DNA of 64,000 nucleotides from Allomuricauda sp. (GTDB lineage Bacteria > Bacteroidota > Bacteroidia > Flavobacteriales > Flavobacteriaceae): NCBI RefSeq assembly GCF_013911645.1, contig NZ_JACESV010000001.1:310001-374000 (forward strand). The letters are read 5' to 3'. A program made the position numbers and the translations under genes. Of the stretch, positions 61,782 through 64,000 are shown one piece after another. Position 1 is the first letter of the stretch, and each line of letters starts with the position of its first letter. The notes below the pieces were generated by a model, which saw only the letters and a list, made by a program, of their open reading frames with translations, had not been told where the DNA came from and did no database searches.

Positions 61782-63251
61782 ATGAATTTGGACCATATCA
61801 ACATTAAAACGCTAGGCGAACTTAAATCAGCTGGTTATTCCAGTAAAAGCATCAAAGATGAACTACGGGAAAACCTTTTGGAGAAAATATCCAAAGGTGA
61901 GCAAGTGTTCGAAGGTGTTTGGGGCTACGAAAACTCGGTAATCCCAGAGCTGGAAAGAGCCATTCTTTCCCGGCATAATATCAATTTATTAGGTTTAAGA
62001 GGACAGGCAAAAACACGTTTGGCCCGTTTAATGGTACAGTTGCTGGATGAATGGATGCCGATAGTAGAAGGTTCTGAAATCCATGACGACCCCTTGAAAC
62101 CCATCTCCAGATATGCAACAGAACTTATTAAGGAAAAAGGAGACGAAACACCCATAAGTTGGGTGCACAGAAGCGAGCGTTTTTATGAAAAATTGGCCAC
62201 ACCAGATGTTACCGTAGCTGATTTGATTGGTGATGTTGACCCAATAAAAGCGGCCAACCTCAAATTATCCTATGCTGATGACCGTGTGATTCATTTTGGA
62301 ATGATACCGCGGGCCAACCGTTGCATTTTTGTAATAAATGAACTTCCTGACCTTCAAGCAAGAATTCAAGTAACACTTTTTAACATACTGCAAGAAGGCG
62401 ATATACAGATTAGAGGGTTTAAGCTACGTTTACATTTGGACATTCAATTTGTGTTTACCGCCAATCCTGAAGATTACACCAATAGAGGAAGCATTGTTAC
62501 TCCTTTGAAGGATAGAATAGGCTCACAAATTCTTACCCATTATCCCGAGAGTATCGAAATTGCAAAGAAAATTACGAAACAAGAAGCGCGGTTGGATAAA
62601 CGTCAATCTGAATTTGTCCATGTGCCGGAAATTGCCATGGATTTATTGGAACAAATCAGTTTTGAGGCTAGAAATAGCGAATATGTGGATGCCAAAAGCG
62701 GGGTGAGTGCCCGTATGAGTATTACGGCTTTCGAAAACCTATTGAGTACCGCTGAGCGCAGAGCGATTGTTGCTGGAGATAAAAAAACCGCCGTACGTTT
62801 AAGCGATTTTATGGGCGTTATTCCATCCATCACCGGAAAAATTGAACTGGTGTATGAAGGAGAGCAGGAGGGAGCGGGTTCCGTGGCGGAGAACTTAATT
62901 GAGGATGCCGCGAAGTCTTTGTTCCCAAATTACTTCCCTAAAATTGATAAGCTTCAACGCAAAGAAGAGGAAAACGAATATGACGAATTGATAAGCTGGT
63001 TCTTTGACGGCGAAGGCTTTGAACTGTTGGATGATGAAAAAGAAGAAGATTACAAGTCCAAACTGGATTCCATCGGTCCATTGAACAATCTTTTAAAGGA
63101 ATATCAACCCGATGCACCCAAAGAAGATTCTTATTTTTTGAAAGAACTGCTGCTCTGGGGATTGGTTGCCTATAAAAAATTGAGCAAGCATCGTTTTCAG
63201 CAAGGGTATCAGTTTAAAGATTTGTATGGAAGTTACATTCGAGGACTGTAA
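61782..63251 (+). CDS. MoxR/chelatase-type AAA+ ATPase
   Basis: A 489-residue ATPase. Walker A reads GLRGQAKT (71-78), with Ala76 where Gly is usual. Walker B is in CIFVINELPDL, with Asn186-Glu187 where Asp-Glu is canonical. I recall the same variants in related chelatase-like proteins of other phyla, so they may be lineage features rather than damage. Sensor and arginine-finger type segments are in LDIQFVFTANPEDYTNRGSI and PLKDRIGSQILTHYP. A C-terminal region of about 130 residues is specific. It works with the VWA protein upstream; the client is unknown. Confidence 0.85.
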   Translation: MNLDHINIKTLGELKSAGYSSKSIKDELRENLLEKISKGEQVFEGVWGYENSVIPELERAILSRHNINLLGLRGQAKTRLARLMVQLLDEWMPIVEGSEIHDDPLKPISRYATELIKEKGDETPISWVHRSERFYEKLATPDVTVADLIGDVDPIKAANLKLSYADDRVIHFGMIPRANRCIFVINELPDLQARIQVTLFNILQEGDIQIRGFKLRLHLDIQFVFTANPEDYTNRGSIVTPLKDRIGSQILTHYPESIEIAKKITKQEARLDKRQSEFVHVPEIAMDLLEQISFEARNSEYVDAKSGVSARMSITAFENLLSTAERRAIVAGDKKTAVRLSDFMGVIPSITGKIELVYEGEQEGAGSVAENLIEDAAKSLFPNYFPKIDKLQRKEEENEYDELISWFFDGEGFELLDDEKEEDYKSKLDSIGPLNNLLKEYQPDAPKEDSYFLKELLLWGLVAYKKLSKHRFQQGYQFKDLYGSYIRGL

Positions 63252-63383
63252 CTATTGCCAAATATTTAGGTTGTCGTTGTAGTTTTTAAAGTTCAAACTC
63301 AAGTATCAAGTTCAAGCACAAAGGGAAGAGTTACTGCAAACTGCCAACATTTGGCTTCGGGGCATCCAACACCTAACAATTCC

Positions 63384-64000
63384 TTAATCAAACAAATCCG
63401 AAGACAAATAACGATCGCCACGGTCACAAACAATAGAAACGATAACCCCGCTTTCCAAAGTTTCTGCAAGACGTAATGCCACTGTAGCGGCTCCACCACT
63501 GCTCATTCCTGCAAAAATGCCTTCTTCTTTTGCCAGCTTTTTAGCCATTTCGGTGGCATCCTGTTCACTGACCTCCATTACCGTATCAACCTTTTTAGGG
63601 TTAAAAATCTTCGGAAGGTATTCTTGCGGCCACTTGCGTATCCCGGGAATTTTGGAATCATCGGTAGGTTGCACGCCCACAATTTGGATGTCGGGATTCT
63701 GCTCCTTTAAATAAGTGGAGGTTCCCATAATGGTTCCTGTAGTGCCCATACTGGATACAAAATGTGTGATTTCACCATCCGTATCTCTCCAAATTTCTGG
63801 GCCTGTGGTTTTGTAGTGCGCTTTCCAATTGTCATCATTGGAGAACTGGTTCAACATTTGGAAACCTTTATCCTTTACTTTAGCCTCTGCATAATCCCGA
63901 GCCCCTTCTATACCTACATCGGCAGGGGTCAGCGTCACTTTTGCACCGTAGGCTCGCATAGTTTGCACTCGTTCCTTGGTAGAGTTTTCGGGCATCACCA
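63384..64000 (-). CDS. cysM: cysteine synthase, CysM-like, N-terminus outside the window
   Basis: About 205 C-terminal residues of a PLP-dependent cysteine synthase. Seen are PENSTKERVQTMRAYGAKVT, THFVSSMGTTGTIMGTSTYL (phosphate-binding Gly/Thr loop), IQIVGVQPTDDSKIPGIRKW, EGIFAGMSSGGAATVALRLA and the end CDRGDRYLSSDLFD. The PLP lysine lies beyond position 64000. The sequence fits CysM more than CysK. It makes cysteine from O-acetylserine and sulfide (or thiosulfate). The apparent Met at 63998 is internal to the gene, not a start. Confidence 0.9.
   Translation of the reverse strand, partial: VMPENSTKERVQTMRAYGAKVTLTPADVGIEGARDYAEAKVKDKGFQMLNQFSNDDNWKAHYKTTGPEIWRDTDGEITHFVSSMGTTGTIMGTSTYLKEQNPDIQIVGVQPTDDSKIPGIRKWPQEYLPKIFNPKKVDTVMEVSEQDATEMAKKLAKEEGIFAGMSSGGAATVALRLAETLESGVIVSIVCDRGDRYLSSDLFD

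Noticed and set aside
63384-63998. Met at 63998 as the start of a short cysteine synthase
   Set aside because: The sequence enters in the middle of the conserved fold and lacks the PLP lysine region, so the gene simply extends past the window edge.

Overview
This window is a stretch of ordinary chromosome from a marine-type member of the Flavobacteriaceae (phylum Bacteroidetes). The assignment rests on gene content and signals. There is a PorX response regulator with a PglZ domain, a fused LpxC-FabZ, an over-long NusB, a cyclophilin-FKBP fusion, lipoproteins of DUF1573 type, and a TonB receptor with a carboxypeptidase-regulatory-like front domain. Many genes are preceded by the Bacteroidetes -7 element TAnnTTTG, and Shine-Dalgarno sequences are largely absent. 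The gene set looks closest to the Muricauda/Allomuricauda group, which is an inference. No prophage, IS element, CRISPR array, rRNA or convincing tRNA was seen. The two genes at the edges (a DUF3276 protein and a CysM-like cysteine synthase) are cut by the window.

Layout. 1-8.4 kb: DUF3276 protein, ABC exporter, nusB / DUF1573 lipoprotein / yajC, a Gfo/Idh/MocA oxidoreductase, a TIGR02757 protein with a LolD-like ATPase, a 1-Cys peroxiredoxin and a cold-shock protein. 8.4-8.8 kb: two related tiny membrane peptides. 8.8-19.4 kb: PPIase fusion, msrA-folE, a TonB receptor paired with a His-rich small protein, small envelope proteins, and serA/serC with an acyl-CoA reductase and a divergent ferredoxin. 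20-28 kb: ychF, an EamA transporter, parE-parC and a fatty acid hydroxylase-type membrane protein. 28-38 kb: XRE regulator, M14 peptidase, Lrp regulator, DinB protein, aroB, proline dehydrogenase, an outer-membrane-type protein with an HExxH motif, a shortened AraC regulator and alanine dehydrogenase. 38-47.6 kb: a secreted 44-residue protein, tsaE, porX, an HD phosphohydrolase, then lpxD-lpxC/fabZ-lpxA-efp-lpxD2 (lipid A and elongation factor P) and sucD.

48-63.3 kb holds fabG, a membrane VWA protein, a prohibitin-like protein and the complete histidine operon hisG-D-C-B-H-[GNAT]-A-[DinB]-[SMR]-F-IE, followed by a VWA protein and its MoxR-like ATPase. The his operon is preceded by what reads as a full ribosome-controlled attenuator: a 17-codon leader with three consecutive His codons, an 11-bp terminator hairpin before hisG, and an antiterminator segment inside the last leader codons. 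Short palindromic repeats with a shared GTCA-TTCGA core sit at three junctions of the his operon and at two other intergenic sites. One of them forms a 136-bp MITE-like element with 14-bp terminal inverted repeats.

The most interesting unexplained items are the his attenuator, the twin 27/28-residue membrane peptides, the HEEGH-containing outer membrane protein, the palindromic repeat family, and the abutting ferredoxin/acyl-CoA reductase promoters.
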